Positions 34,320-43,039 of a stretch of 53,249 bases of DNA are shown here, one piece after another. The notes under the pieces were generated by a model that had not been told where the DNA came from, searched no databases, and worked only from the letters and a program-made list of their open reading frames with translations. Source of the stretch: GCA-2786165 sp964625775 (lineage in GTDB: Bacteria > Pseudomonadota > Gammaproteobacteria > Legionellales > Legionellaceae); assembly GCA_964625775.1 (NCBI GenBank), contig CAZVEH010000011.1:1-53249 (forward strand), in the 5' to 3' direction. The position numbers and the translations under genes were made by a program. Numbering within the stretch: position 1 is the stretch's first letter; every line of letters starts with the position of its first letter.

Positions 34320-35980
34320 GTCAAAAAAAGATAGTGCATCATCGGATGCGATTGTGGGTAATTGGTGTTTTTTTTCTACTATTAGAAGGTGTGTTACTCT
34401 GGAGAATGGTTGATTTAACGGTGTTGCACCGGTCTTTTTTGCAAGGCCAAGGCAATGCGCGTAGTTTACGTGAAATAAATATCCCAGCCTATCGTGGGAT
34501 GATCACTGATCGAGAAGGCGTACCTCTGGCGGTCAGTACGCCCGTTCAATCCGTGTGGGTCAATCCTAAAACATTTGCACCTACATCGCGACAATTAGCA
34601 CGTTTGGCTCGTTTACTAGATATGTCCCCTGAGCAATTGAGTCGCTCTTTGCGTCAGGCGAAAAAGCATGAATTTCATTATTTACAAAGACAATTGACGC
34701 CAATGCGCGCTAAAGACATTGACGATTTAAAAATCGCCGGTATTAACTTCCAAGAAGAATTCAAACGTTACTATCCAGAGGCAGACAGTACTGCACAATT
34801 ACTAGGGTTTACCAATGTAGATGACAAAGGGATTGAAGGTTTGGAACTCGCTTATCAACCTTGGTTAGAGGGGTTCAATGGTAAGAAACGGGTCGTGAAA
34901 GACAGGTATGGTCGCGTGATCGAAGAACTAGGAACCATTAAAGAACCGCGTGCTGGTCATACCTTACAACTGAGCATTGACCGACGCATTCAGTTTTATG
35001 CGTATCATGAGTTGCAAGCAACCATAGAGCACTTTGGTGCCAAAGCAGGATCTGTCGTGGTTTTAGATGTGAAAACGGGTGAAGTGTTGGCCATGGCCAA
35101 TTCTCCTTCATTTAACCCAAATGCACGCAGTCGCTATCCATTGAACACCTATCGAAATAAAGCATTGACCGATGTGTTCGAGCCAGGATCGGTGATCAAG
35201 CCTTTTAGTATTGCCAGTGCATTAGAATCCGGTAAAGTTAAGCCAGACACCATTATTGATACCCGACCCAGTTGGATGATTGTTCATGGGCATACCATTC
35301 GTGATGTTCATCCTTATGGGGTTCTGGATGTGACAGGTGTACTCCGAAATTCAAGTAATGTGGGTGTGACCAAAATGGTGTTGCTCAGTCCACCAGAACA
35401 ATTGATTCACTTACTTATGCGTTGTGGGATTGCACAACGTACTGAATCTGGTTATCCAGGGGAAAGCGAGGGTGCTATCGTGCAACCCAAAGAAGCGAAT
35501 CCTTTTGTTTTAGCCACGTTGAGTTTTGGTTATGGCATGTCGGCTACCGCGATGCAAATTGCGAAAAGCTATATGATCTTTGCGAACCATGGTCGTCTGC
35601 CACCGATTCGTTTGATTCACCAAGATACGGAAGTAGCCGGCGAGCAAGTGATTTCTGCCAAAACTGCCGATGAAGTGTTGAAAATGTTAGAGAATGTGGT
35701 GCTGGAAGGAACCGGGCGATCAGCGAGTGTAAACGGGTACCGTGTCGCTGGTAAAACGGGTACCGCTCGTTTAGCAGGAAAACGTGGTTATGAAGAACGA
35801 CGTTATATGTCAAGCTTTGTGGGGATTGCACCTGTATCAAATCCCCGTTTGATTGTGGCTGTTTTTATTACGGAACCGAGCAAAGGTGGGTATTACGGCG
35901 CGCAAGTTGCGGGACCTTTATTTTCTAAAGTCATGGGGTCTGCGTTGCGAATTTTGGACATTCCTCCTGATCAAGGCTAA
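34316..35980 (+). CDS. ftsI: Septal peptidoglycan transpeptidase FtsI (PBP3)
   Basis: A 554-residue class B penicillin-binding protein that cross-links septal peptidoglycan with FtsW. One N-terminal membrane span (about 13-31) is followed by the PBP dimerisation domain (50-205) and the transpeptidase domain (about 240-545). Active-site motifs are complete: SVIK (292-295, catalytic Ser292), SSN (346-348) and KTG (480-482). Length is normal. The stop overlaps the murE start. Confidence 0.97.
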   Translation: MSQKKIVHHRMRLWVIGVFFLLLEGVLLWRMVDLTVLHRSFLQGQGNARSLREINIPAYRGMITDREGVPLAVSTPVQSVWVNPKTFAPTSRQLARLARLLDMSPEQLSRSLRQAKKHEFHYLQRQLTPMRAKDIDDLKIAGINFQEEFKRYYPEADSTAQLLGFTNVDDKGIEGLELAYQPWLEGFNGKKRVVKDRYGRVIEELGTIKEPRAGHTLQLSIDRRIQFYAYHELQATIEHFGAKAGSVVVLDVKTGEVLAMANSPSFNPNARSRYPLNTYRNKALTDVFEPGSVIKPFSIASALESGKVKPDTIIDTRPSWMIVHGHTIRDVHPYGVLDVTGVLRNSSNVGVTKMVLLSPPEQLIHLLMRCGIAQRTESGYPGESEGAIVQPKEANPFVLATLSFGYGMSATAMQIAKSYMIFANHGRLPPIRLIHQDTEVAGEQVISAKTADEVLKMLENVVLEGTGRSASVNGYRVAGKTGTARLAGKRGYEERRYMSSFVGIAPVSNPRLIVAVFITEPSKGGYYGAQVAGPLFSKVMGSALRILDIPPDQG

Positions 35981-37443
35981 TGATGAAATTATCCTCTCTA
36001 TTGCAACCCTGGGTGCCCACACTGTCTCAAGATTGTGAGATTGTAGGCATTCAAAATGATAGCCGCCAAGTCAAGCGTGGCGAGTTGTTCCTTGCATATC
36101 CTGGTGCGGTGACCGATGGTCGGCAATATCTGATTTCAGCATCAGAGCATGGCGCTGCAGCGATTGTGTATGAGCCAGCCCAATTTCCAGATCATGTGAT
36201 CCTGCCGAATGATATTCCATGTATTCCTATGGCCCATCTTGCTTCACAACTGGCTGTATTGGCGAGCCGGTTTTATGCTCAGCCGTCGCATGCGTTGTCC
36301 GTGGCGGGCGTTACAGGCACCAATGGCAAGACAACCATTGCTTACCAGTTGGCGCAGGCGCATCAATTATTGGGTCAAAAATCTGCTTATATTGGTACGC
36401 TAGGTCAAGGTCGTCTGCCACAGCTTAGTCCACTCCACAATACCACACCGGATGCATTATGTTTACAACGTTTATTTAACGACTACCGGCAACAAGGCAT
36501 ACAACAAATTTGTATGGAAGTATCGTCGCATGCATTATCAGAGCACCGAGTGGATGAGATTGCTTTTAAGGAAGCCATTTATACCAATTTGAGTCATGAG
36601 CATTTGGATTATCATCAAACGATGGCGTCTTATGCCAAAGCCAAGGCCTCTTTATTTTCAAAATCATCTCTACAATGGGTGATTTTAAATCAAGACGATG
36701 ACTATGTGCAGACGATGGCGCACGCTGTACCTAACACGGTGCAACAGTTCAGCTATGGCCTAAGAGAAAAAGCTGATGTGCGTGCATATAATTGTAAATT
36801 ATATATCCATGGTAGTCAGTTTACGGTTGATTCGCCTTGGGGTCGACAGGAGCTGCTGATCCCTAGTTTAGGCGTATTCAATATTTATAATAGCTTGGCG
36901 GTGTATACCAGTTTGTTGGCCAATGGTTATCCGATCGCAGACGTTGTCGCCATCATGAGTCTCTTAAGCGCTTCGCCCGGACGTATGGAAGTAGTGGCAC
37001 AAAAGCCTTATGTGATTGTTGATTATGCGCATACGCCTGATGCTTTGGACAATGTTTTAAAGACTGTGCTGCAGTTGAAATCAACGCCACATGCTAAAAT
37101 CTGGGTCGTGTTTGGATGTGGTGGTGATCGTGACAAAACCAAACGGCCTGTTATGGGGCGCATTGCCAGTGCTGCGGCAGACCAACTCATTTTGACCAAT
37201 GATAATCCTCGTCATGAAGATCCAAATAGTATCGTCCGTGATATTCAAGCAGGGATTCCTAAAGGTACCCCAAAGATGACAATATTGGATCGCCATACCG
37301 CCATTGAATATGCTTTGCAATCTGCGGCTGAGGAAGATATTGTGTTAATTGCTGGCAAAGGGCATGAAGACTATCAGATCATAGGAGATGAGCGCTTGTT
37401 TTTTTCGGATCAAGCCGAAGTACGACAGATACTGGGGATATAG
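35980..37443 (+). CDS. murE: UDP-MurNAc-Ala-Glu:meso-diaminopimelate ligase
   Basis: A 487-residue cytosolic Mur ligase that adds meso-diaminopimelate to the peptidoglycan stem. The ATP loop GTNGKT is at 113-118. NTTPDAL and the DNPR motif (408-411) mark specificity for meso-DAP, so the cell wall is the Gram-negative type. The TAATG overlap couples it to ftsI. The cluster ends here: instead of murF, the next gene is trhO on the other strand, 32 bases away. Confidence 0.97.
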   Translation: MMKLSSLLQPWVPTLSQDCEIVGIQNDSRQVKRGELFLAYPGAVTDGRQYLISASEHGAAAIVYEPAQFPDHVILPNDIPCIPMAHLASQLAVLASRFYAQPSHALSVAGVTGTNGKTTIAYQLAQAHQLLGQKSAYIGTLGQGRLPQLSPLHNTTPDALCLQRLFNDYRQQGIQQICMEVSSHALSEHRVDEIAFKEAIYTNLSHEHLDYHQTMASYAKAKASLFSKSSLQWVILNQDDDYVQTMAHAVPNTVQQFSYGLREKADVRAYNCKLYIHGSQFTVDSPWGRQELLIPSLGVFNIYNSLAVYTSLLANGYPIADVVAIMSLLSASPGRMEVVAQKPYVIVDYAHTPDALDNVLKTVLQLKSTPHAKIWVVFGCGGDRDKTKRPVMGRIASAAADQLILTNDNPRHEDPNSIVRDIQAGIPKGTPKMTILDRHTAIEYALQSAAEEDIVLIAGKGHEDYQIIGDERLFFSDQAEVRQILGI

Positions 37444-37475
37444 CTTTGCGCATATCCCTGAGCCTTGTTTGGTAG

Positions 37476-38186
37476 TTACGATGCGTCAGAAATAGCGATA
37501 CGTTCGTCAAAAACAAAACACTGTCCTTCCCAAAGAGATTCTTCTGCGGGAACAGACTTCATATAATCAATGATACCACCCTCAAGCTGATACACGTTTT
37601 CAAAGCCGAGCATCTTCAAGTAGGCAGTCGATTTCTCACAGCGGATCCCACCTGTACAGCACATGGCGATTTTTTTGTGTTTGTGATCCAACAAATGAGT
37701 TTGCACATACGCTGGAAAATCACGAAAATTTTCTGTCTGAGGATTGATGGCGTCTTTGAACGTACCATATTCTATTTCGTAAGTATTACGATTATCGATG
37801 AGCATAACTTCTGGATCCGCTAAGAGTTTATTCCACTCAGTAGGAGACAGGCGGGTTCCAGTTTGTGTGAGTGGATCAACATCTGGCACACCCAGTGTTA
37901 CGATTTCTTTGCGGAGTTTTACTTTAGCTTTTTCATACGGCATCATGTCTGAGCTGGTTTCTTTGAAATATAAGCCTTCAAATCTTTGATCAGCTCGGAT
38001 GTGAGCATACATGGCCTGCATATCTTCTGGCGATCCACCCATGCCGCCATTGATGCCCTCACTAGCTAACAAAATTGTGCCGAGAATCTGATGGGCTTTC
38101 ATAGCTTCCAGCAAAGGTTCTCTTAGGTCTTCAAAATCGGGTAGGGGGCAGAAACGATAAAATGTAGCAATGATATAAGATTTCAT
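37476..38186 (-). CDS. trhO: tRNA uridine(34) hydroxylase TrhO (rhodanese-like)
   Basis: A 236-residue cytosolic enzyme that hydroxylates U34 of certain tRNAs. An acylphosphatase-like N-terminal part (ASEGINGGMGG, 41-51) is followed by a rhodanese domain (about 115-225) with catalytic-loop Cys177 in CCTGGIRCEKS. LIDNRNTYEIEYGTFKDAINP is typical. It is shorter than the E. coli protein (about 350) because the C-terminal extension is missing. Convergent with murE. Confidence 0.93.
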   Translation of the reverse strand: MKSYIIATFYRFCPLPDFEDLREPLLEAMKAHQILGTILLASEGINGGMGGSPEDMQAMYAHIRADQRFEGLYFKETSSDMMPYEKAKVKLRKEIVTLGVPDVDPLTQTGTRLSPTEWNKLLADPEVMLIDNRNTYEIEYGTFKDAINPQTENFRDFPAYVQTHLLDHKHKKIAMCCTGGIRCEKSTAYLKMLGFENVYQLEGGIIDYMKSVPAEESLWEGQCFVFDERIAISDAS

Positions 38187-38238
38187 AAGTGTTTATATGC
38201 AGTGTGAACGATTCAAATTAAGACAAATATTACTCTTT

Positions 38239-38988
38239 TTACCGAGGTTTTACAACAATTGCGTCGCTGACCTGTGCAAATCCCGGGACGTCAAGTTGGA
38301 AGTGCGGTAGATTCGCATACAACTGGCTTGAGCTACCGCCATCTAAGTTGATTGCATCGACACATTTGAGTGGATCATTTTTTAGGGTGTGAGCTAAATC
38401 TGTGGTGGTCATAGGCAAATTTTCTGTGACCACAATAAGGATTCGACCCTTGGCGTCAATCCCTAACGCTGAGCGATTGGCAAACCCCGGTTTGAGGGCT
38501 GGGATTTGGCCAGAAATCAGCAGACGGGGCCCTGTTTGGATGGCAAAATCGACCTTATTTTGGCGACGGAATTCATAAGGGGATGTGATGGTTGCAGTAT
38601 GTTGTTTGATAGAGAATATCCACCACCAACTGATGCGTTTTAAAGGATTTAAAATGTTCTGATCACTAAGGCGCAACCCTAAGGGGATTTTATTGGGGCT
38701 AAAAAAACCACCATTGAGCGCGATCAAAGCGTGGCTATGCTGGGTGAATGCTTGCATGGAGGCATCAGGTTTGGCCAATTCTTTGGCTAAAACAAGACCG
38801 AGTTGATTTTTGTGTAAATCAATTCTAAAAGCATGGATGTGTGACCACTGAGACAGGGGCTGGGGGTCGAACTTATGATACTCGATACCAGGCATCAGAG
38901 TTTGCCAAGATGCGGCATGCGCCGCATAAGCCAGTAGCCAACACAGCAAAAGGTATTTGAAATGTATTGTTTTGCGTGCTCTAATCAT
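38239..38988 (-). CDS. Exported phosphodiester glycosidase-like protein (NAGPA family)
   Basis: A 249-residue protein of the phosphodiester glycosidase (NAGPA/DUF2233) family. The start at 38988 (MIRARKTIHFKYLL) gives a signal peptide ending AAHAA near residue 26; an upstream frame adds 19 unlikely residues. ALNGGFFSPN and INLDGGSSSQLY are the two family motifs around the presumed active site. In animals the family uncovers phosphodiester-linked GlcNAc; in bacteria the role is mostly unknown, with a periplasmic sugar-phosphate substrate likely. Divergent from pmbA. Confidence 0.85.
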   Translation of the reverse strand: MIRARKTIHFKYLLLCWLLAYAAHAASWQTLMPGIEYHKFDPQPLSQWSHIHAFRIDLHKNQLGLVLAKELAKPDASMQAFTQHSHALIALNGGFFSPNKIPLGLRLSDQNILNPLKRISWWWIFSIKQHTATITSPYEFRRQNKVDFAIQTGPRLLISGQIPALKPGFANRSALGIDAKGRILIVVTENLPMTTTDLAHTLKNDPLKCVDAINLDGGSSSQLYANLPHFQLDVPGFAQVSDAIVVKPR

Positions 38989-39060
38989 GGTTATCTTGTA
39001 TCCTTGACTCAAAGGACTACGCAAAACATATGTCAGCTGTCCCAAATTTAGGATTGATCT

Positions 39061-40425
39061 ATGAAAACATTAACGCAAAATAACTCTAGTATCCCCTCAA
39101 AGTCAACAGATGAATTACATGACCTGTTGGAGGATATCCTCAGACGTGCAAAAAAAGTTGGTGCAACTGAGGCGGCTGTTGGGGTAAGTTTGGATAGTGG
39201 CTTTTCAGTGGATGTGCGCATGGGGTCAGTGGAAACAGTGGCTTTTAGTGAAGACAATAGTGTGGGAATCACTGCATTTGTTGGTAAGGCCAAAGGGAGT
39301 GCCAGTTCAAGCGATACGTCGCCTGAAGCGCTTGATGCGATGGTGGCTGCTGCGTATGAAATCGCGAAAGTCAGTGCATCAGATCCTTGTTTTGGCTTGC
39401 CTGATCCTGAACCCAAACATGATATGAGCAAAGATTTGGATTTGTATCACCCTTGGCAACTCGACCCGGCTGCTGCGATAGAGAAAGCGCTACAGTGCGA
39501 AGCACATGCGAGATCATTAGATTCTAGAATTGTAAATTCTGACGGAGTCAGTATTTCTACCTATGAATTTTGTATGGGGCATGCCGATACTCAGGGATTT
39601 TTGGGGATGATTCATTCTAGCCGCCATTCTGTATCGTGCTCATTGGTGGCCAAAGCAGCTGACAGTAAAGCGATGCAGCGCGACTATGACTATACCACCG
39701 CGCGGCATTTTGCAGATATGACGGATATGGATGCACTGGCCATGAGTGCGGTGTCACGCACAGTAAGTCGTTTGGGGGCACGCAAACTTAAAACCCAAAA
39801 AACTCCCGTGTTGTTTTCGTCTCGCGTGTCTAATGGGTTGATATCGTCGTTTATCTCAGCTATCAGTGGATATAATTTGTATCGTAAAAATTCGTTTTTA
39901 CTCAATGCAATTGATGAGCAACTTTTCCCAAACAACATTCAGATTTATGAAAGACCTTGGCTGAAGCGGGGCTTGGGATCGGCCTTGTTTGATAGTGAAG
40001 GTGTAGCAACGCGGCCCAATGTGATTGTCAAAGATGGTGTGTTGCAGCAATACGTATTAGGTTCTTATGCAGCGCGTAAAATGGGTTTGAAAACCACTGC
40101 AAACCAGGGGGGCGTATTTAATCTAACCGTAGATGCGACTGCTGGTGATCTGAATGAGTTGTTACAAACCATGGGCCGTGGCTTATTGGTGACTGAATTA
40201 ATGGGGCAAGGTGTTAATGTTTTGACGGGCGATTATTCCAGAGGGGCGTGTGGGTTTTGGGTGGAAAATGGCAAAATTCAACATCCCGTGGAAGAGATTA
40301 CAATTGCTGGCAATTTGAGAGATATGTTACATCATATTGTGGCCGTGGGTCACGATATCAATCCAAATAGCTCGACGCATTGTGGTTCGATCCTGATTGA
40401 AGAGATGACGTTGGCAGGAAGTTAA
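39061..40425 (+). CDS. pmbA: Metalloprotease PmbA (TldE)
   Basis: A 454-residue subunit of the cytosolic TldD/TldE peptidase, which matures microcins and degrades CcdA in E. coli. Family blocks include SVDVRMGSVETVAFSED, GVFNLTVDATAGD, GYSRGACGFWVENGKI-like GDYSRGACGFWVENGKI and HHIVAVGHDI. Length is normal. In this heterodimer the zinc site is on TldD, which is not in this window. No strong ribosome site precedes the ATG. Confidence 0.95.
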   Translation: MKTLTQNNSSIPSKSTDELHDLLEDILRRAKKVGATEAAVGVSLDSGFSVDVRMGSVETVAFSEDNSVGITAFVGKAKGSASSSDTSPEALDAMVAAAYEIAKVSASDPCFGLPDPEPKHDMSKDLDLYHPWQLDPAAAIEKALQCEAHARSLDSRIVNSDGVSISTYEFCMGHADTQGFLGMIHSSRHSVSCSLVAKAADSKAMQRDYDYTTARHFADMTDMDALAMSAVSRTVSRLGARKLKTQKTPVLFSSRVSNGLISSFISAISGYNLYRKNSFLLNAIDEQLFPNNIQIYERPWLKRGLGSALFDSEGVATRPNVIVKDGVLQQYVLGSYAARKMGLKTTANQGGVFNLTVDATAGDLNELLQTMGRGLLVTELMGQGVNVLTGDYSRGACGFWVENGKIQHPVEEITIAGNLRDMLHHIVAVGHDINPNSSTHCGSILIEEMTLAGS

Positions 40426-40444
40426 ATAAAAAAACTCTGAACCA

Positions 40445-40464
40445 GTTGGGCCGAACGGCCCAAC
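40445..40464. terminator. Strong hairpin between pmbA and infA
   Basis: GTTGGGCC pairs with GGCCCAAC around GAAC. On the reverse strand a T-run follows about 12 bases later, so it probably ends infA and may also end pmbA. Confidence 0.75.
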
Positions 40465-40476
40465 CTACATGATGAA

Positions 40477-40704
40477 TTATTTGTCGTTCTTATCACGGAA
40501 AATAATTCTGCCCTTGCTCAAATCATAAGGTGTGAGCTCAATTTTGACTTTATCTCCGGTCAAAATGCGAATGTAATTTTTTCGCATACGGCCTGATATA
40601 TGAGCTGTGATAATATGACCGTTTTCAAGCTCTACTCGAAACATTGTATTGGGTAACGTATCAATGATGGTACCGAGCATTTCTATATGATCTTCTTTCG
40701 CCAT
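40477..40704 (-). CDS. infA: Translation initiation factor IF-1
   Basis: A 75-residue S1/OB-fold protein that binds the ribosomal A site during initiation. MAKEDHIEMLGTI, FRVELENGHIITAHISGRMRKNYIRI and GDKVKIELTPYDLSKGRI are almost invariant in the family. Single gene with a downstream hairpin. Confidence 0.98.
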   Translation of the reverse strand: MAKEDHIEMLGTIIDTLPNTMFRVELENGHIITAHISGRMRKNYIRILTGDKVKIELTPYDLSKGRIIFRDKNDK

Positions 40705-40921
40705 AAGGCTGTGTTCTCCAGTAATTGAGGGAATCTAATGCAAATAGTGCATAATACTGAACAAAATTGCAATAGAAATTTTTAACTATTCAGAACCCTT
40801 GAGTGAAAGGTCATATTTGGTGAATAGATACGGCTTATCTTTAAGCTCTGTCCACTCAGCTCTGACAATTTTCTCACGTAAGCATGATAGCTAAGACATC
40901 ATTAAAAAACGTGGCTAAAAA

Positions 40922-40943
40922 CCGAACCGGTTTACCGGTTCGG
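40922..40943 (-). terminator. rpsT terminator
   Basis: CCGAACCGG / CCGGTTCGG with a 4-base loop; on the reverse strand TTTTTA follows directly. It lies 35 bases past the rpsT stop. The remaining 220 bases to infA show no gene. Confidence 0.85.
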
Positions 40944-40977
40944 GTGTCTTCGAACTTAGAGCGACGGAAACGCTGGA

Positions 40978-41244
40978 TTAAGCGGCCATACTTTTGATTT
41001 TAGTAGACAGGCGGCTTTTGATTCTGGATGCTTTGTTCTTATGAATGAGCCCATTAGAAGCGGCTTTATCAATGACAGGCTGAGCATTTGCATAGGCAGC
41101 ACGCGCAACTTCTTGATCACCTTGCTCAATAGCCTTGATAACATGTTTTACGAAAGTGCGATACATAGAACGTGCACTTGTATTACGCTGACGTAATTTA
41201 ATATTTTGACGGGCACGTTTGATTGCCGACTTAATATTTGCCAC
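40978..41244 (-). CDS. rpsT: 30S ribosomal protein S20, GTG start
   Basis: An 88-residue small-subunit protein. The start is GTG at 41244 (VANIKSAIKRARQN), preceded by GGAGA; the frame upstream adds 37 foreign residues. NASNGLIHKNKASRIKSRL-like AASNGLIHKNKASRIKSRLS is diagnostic. E. coli rpsT also uses a rare start (UUG) and is autoregulated through it, so the GTG may serve the same control. Divergent from murJ, as in many gammaproteobacteria. Confidence 0.96.
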   Translation of the reverse strand: MANIKSAIKRARQNIKLRQRNTSARSMYRTFVKHVIKAIEQGDQEVARAAYANAQPVIDKAASNGLIHKNKASRIKSRLSTKIKSMAA

Positions 41245-41474
41245 AAAAATCTCCATAGATAAAACAAAATTATTATCAGGATCATGCCTAAGCTTGTGGC
41301 TTTTGTCAATAGAATTGGAAAAATCTTTGCGGTTGCGGATTTTGGGATGAATCAATAGAATATAGGAATGTTATACAAGTTAAAATCTGCGTAGGTGTTT
41401 AGGACGTTTATCAGATCACGCAAAAAATGCAAGGTTGAGGGTTGTATAAATCCCGTTAAAATACCTCTTCACCT

Positions 41475-41488
41475 AAGGATATGTTTTG
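41475..41488 (+). promoter_or_regulatory. Ribosome site and overlapping two-codon mini-ORF at murJ start
   Basis: AAGGAT at 41475-41480 is followed by ATG TTT TGA (41481-41489). The murJ TTG start (41486-41488) overlaps that stop. The layout decides the TTG start and could tune murJ translation. Confidence 0.55.
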
Positions 41489-43039
41489 AAACAAGCCAGC
41501 TTATTACGATCCACTTCTTTGGTCTCATTGATGACCTTTATTTCGCGTATTTTGGGTTTTGTGCGCGATATGCTGATTGCACAAACATTTGGTGCCTCTC
41601 CAGGCATGGATGCATTTTATGTCGCCTTCAAGATTCCCAATTTTATGCGACGTTTGTTTGCGGAGGGTGCTTTTTCCCAGGCTTTTGTACCTGTATTGGC
41701 AGAGTATCAAAAAACACGTACCCTAGATGAAGTTCGATTGTTTTTGGCCAGAATTGCGGGCACGTTGAGCGCGGTATTAACCTTGGTCACTTTATTTGGT
41801 GTGGTTGCATCGCCGATTATTGTTAAAATTTTTGCGCCTGGTTTTGGGGGAGATACTGATCGATTTGTGTTGGCCAGCTCAATGTTGCAATTGACGTTTC
41901 CATATTTGATGTTGATTTCTTTAACCGGTATGGCCGGGGCTATTTTAAACACGTATGGGTATTTTGGGGTCCCTGCTTTTACACCGGTATTTTTAAATAT
42001 CAGTATGATCTTATGTGCCCTGTATCTGAGCCCGCATTGCGCGATACCCGTAGTGGGCTTAGCTTGGGGCGTTCTGATAGCAGGTATTGTGCAGTTATTG
42101 TTTCAAATGCCTTTTTTATATCGTCGCCAATTATTGATCCGACCCCGTTTAGGCCGCCGCGATCCTGGTGTACATAAAGTCCTAAAGTTAATGGTTCCTG
42201 CGCTATTTGGGGTGTCGATCGCGCAAATCAATTTATTGGTTGATACGATGTTTGCTTCTTTTTTACCCGTCAGTTCGGTGACTTGGTTGTATTATACTGA
42301 TCGGCTCACTGACTTTCCTCTAGGCGTATTTGGCGTAGCAATTGCTACGGTTATTTTGCCCCATTTATCGCGCCGGCGGACAGAACAAAATTCCGAACAT
42401 TTTTCACGTGCATTGGATTGGGGTTTGCGCCTGTTGTTATTAATTGGCATGCCTGCTGGTGTGTGTTTGGTGGTATTTGCAATGCCGGCAATTGCATCGT
42501 GTTTTGCGTATGGTAAATACAGTGCTTTTGACGTGCTACAAACACAGAAAAGCTTAATCACACTTGGCCTGGGTGTGCCAGCGTTTATGATGGTCAAAGT
42601 TTTGGCTTCGGGATTTTATGCATGCCAAGATATCAAAACCCCCGTGAAAGTGGGTGCGGTGTGTATGATATTGAATTCTGTCTTGTGCGCTTTATTGATC
42701 AAACCTATGGCGCATGCGGGCTTAACACTGGCTTCATCTATTGCCAGTTATGTGAATTGCGGAGCGTTACTGGCGTTATTGATCAAGCGTGATATTTTTC
42801 AATTACAAAAGGGTTGGTGGCGGTATGTTGTGCAATTGATGATTGCAAATCTAGCTGTAATCGTCTATTTGTTTGCTGTACGAGCTGATTTGATGTACTG
42901 GATGAATGCGACGCGATTTTCCAGATTGGGATTATTAATGCTACATGTGGGTATTGCCGGTATCATTTATATTGTAAGTTTGGCTATTTGCGGGGTGCGC
43001 ATTGCGCAATTTCGCGGACAAATTAGGATCGAATCATGA
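41486..43039 (+). CDS. murJ: Lipid II flippase MurJ
   Basis: A 517-residue inner-membrane protein of the MOP superfamily with about 14 spans, which moves lipid II across the membrane for peptidoglycan synthesis. SRILGFVRDMLIAQTFGAS, RRLFAEGAFSQAFVPV and DFPLGVFGVAIATVILP are MurJ signatures. The start is TTG with AAGGAT upstream. It overlaps the aminopeptidase gene by 4 bases. In related bacteria murJ is followed by ribF; here ribF lies about 40 kb away. Confidence 0.96.
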   Translation: MKQASLLRSTSLVSLMTFISRILGFVRDMLIAQTFGASPGMDAFYVAFKIPNFMRRLFAEGAFSQAFVPVLAEYQKTRTLDEVRLFLARIAGTLSAVLTLVTLFGVVASPIIVKIFAPGFGGDTDRFVLASSMLQLTFPYLMLISLTGMAGAILNTYGYFGVPAFTPVFLNISMILCALYLSPHCAIPVVGLAWGVLIAGIVQLLFQMPFLYRRQLLIRPRLGRRDPGVHKVLKLMVPALFGVSIAQINLLVDTMFASFLPVSSVTWLYYTDRLTDFPLGVFGVAIATVILPHLSRRRTEQNSEHFSRALDWGLRLLLLIGMPAGVCLVVFAMPAIASCFAYGKYSAFDVLQTQKSLITLGLGVPAFMMVKVLASGFYACQDIKTPVKVGAVCMILNSVLCALLIKPMAHAGLTLASSIASYVNCGALLALLIKRDIFQLQKGWWRYVVQLMIANLAVIVYLFAVRADLMYWMNATRFSRLGLLMLHVGIAGIIYIVSLAICGVRIAQFRGQIRIES

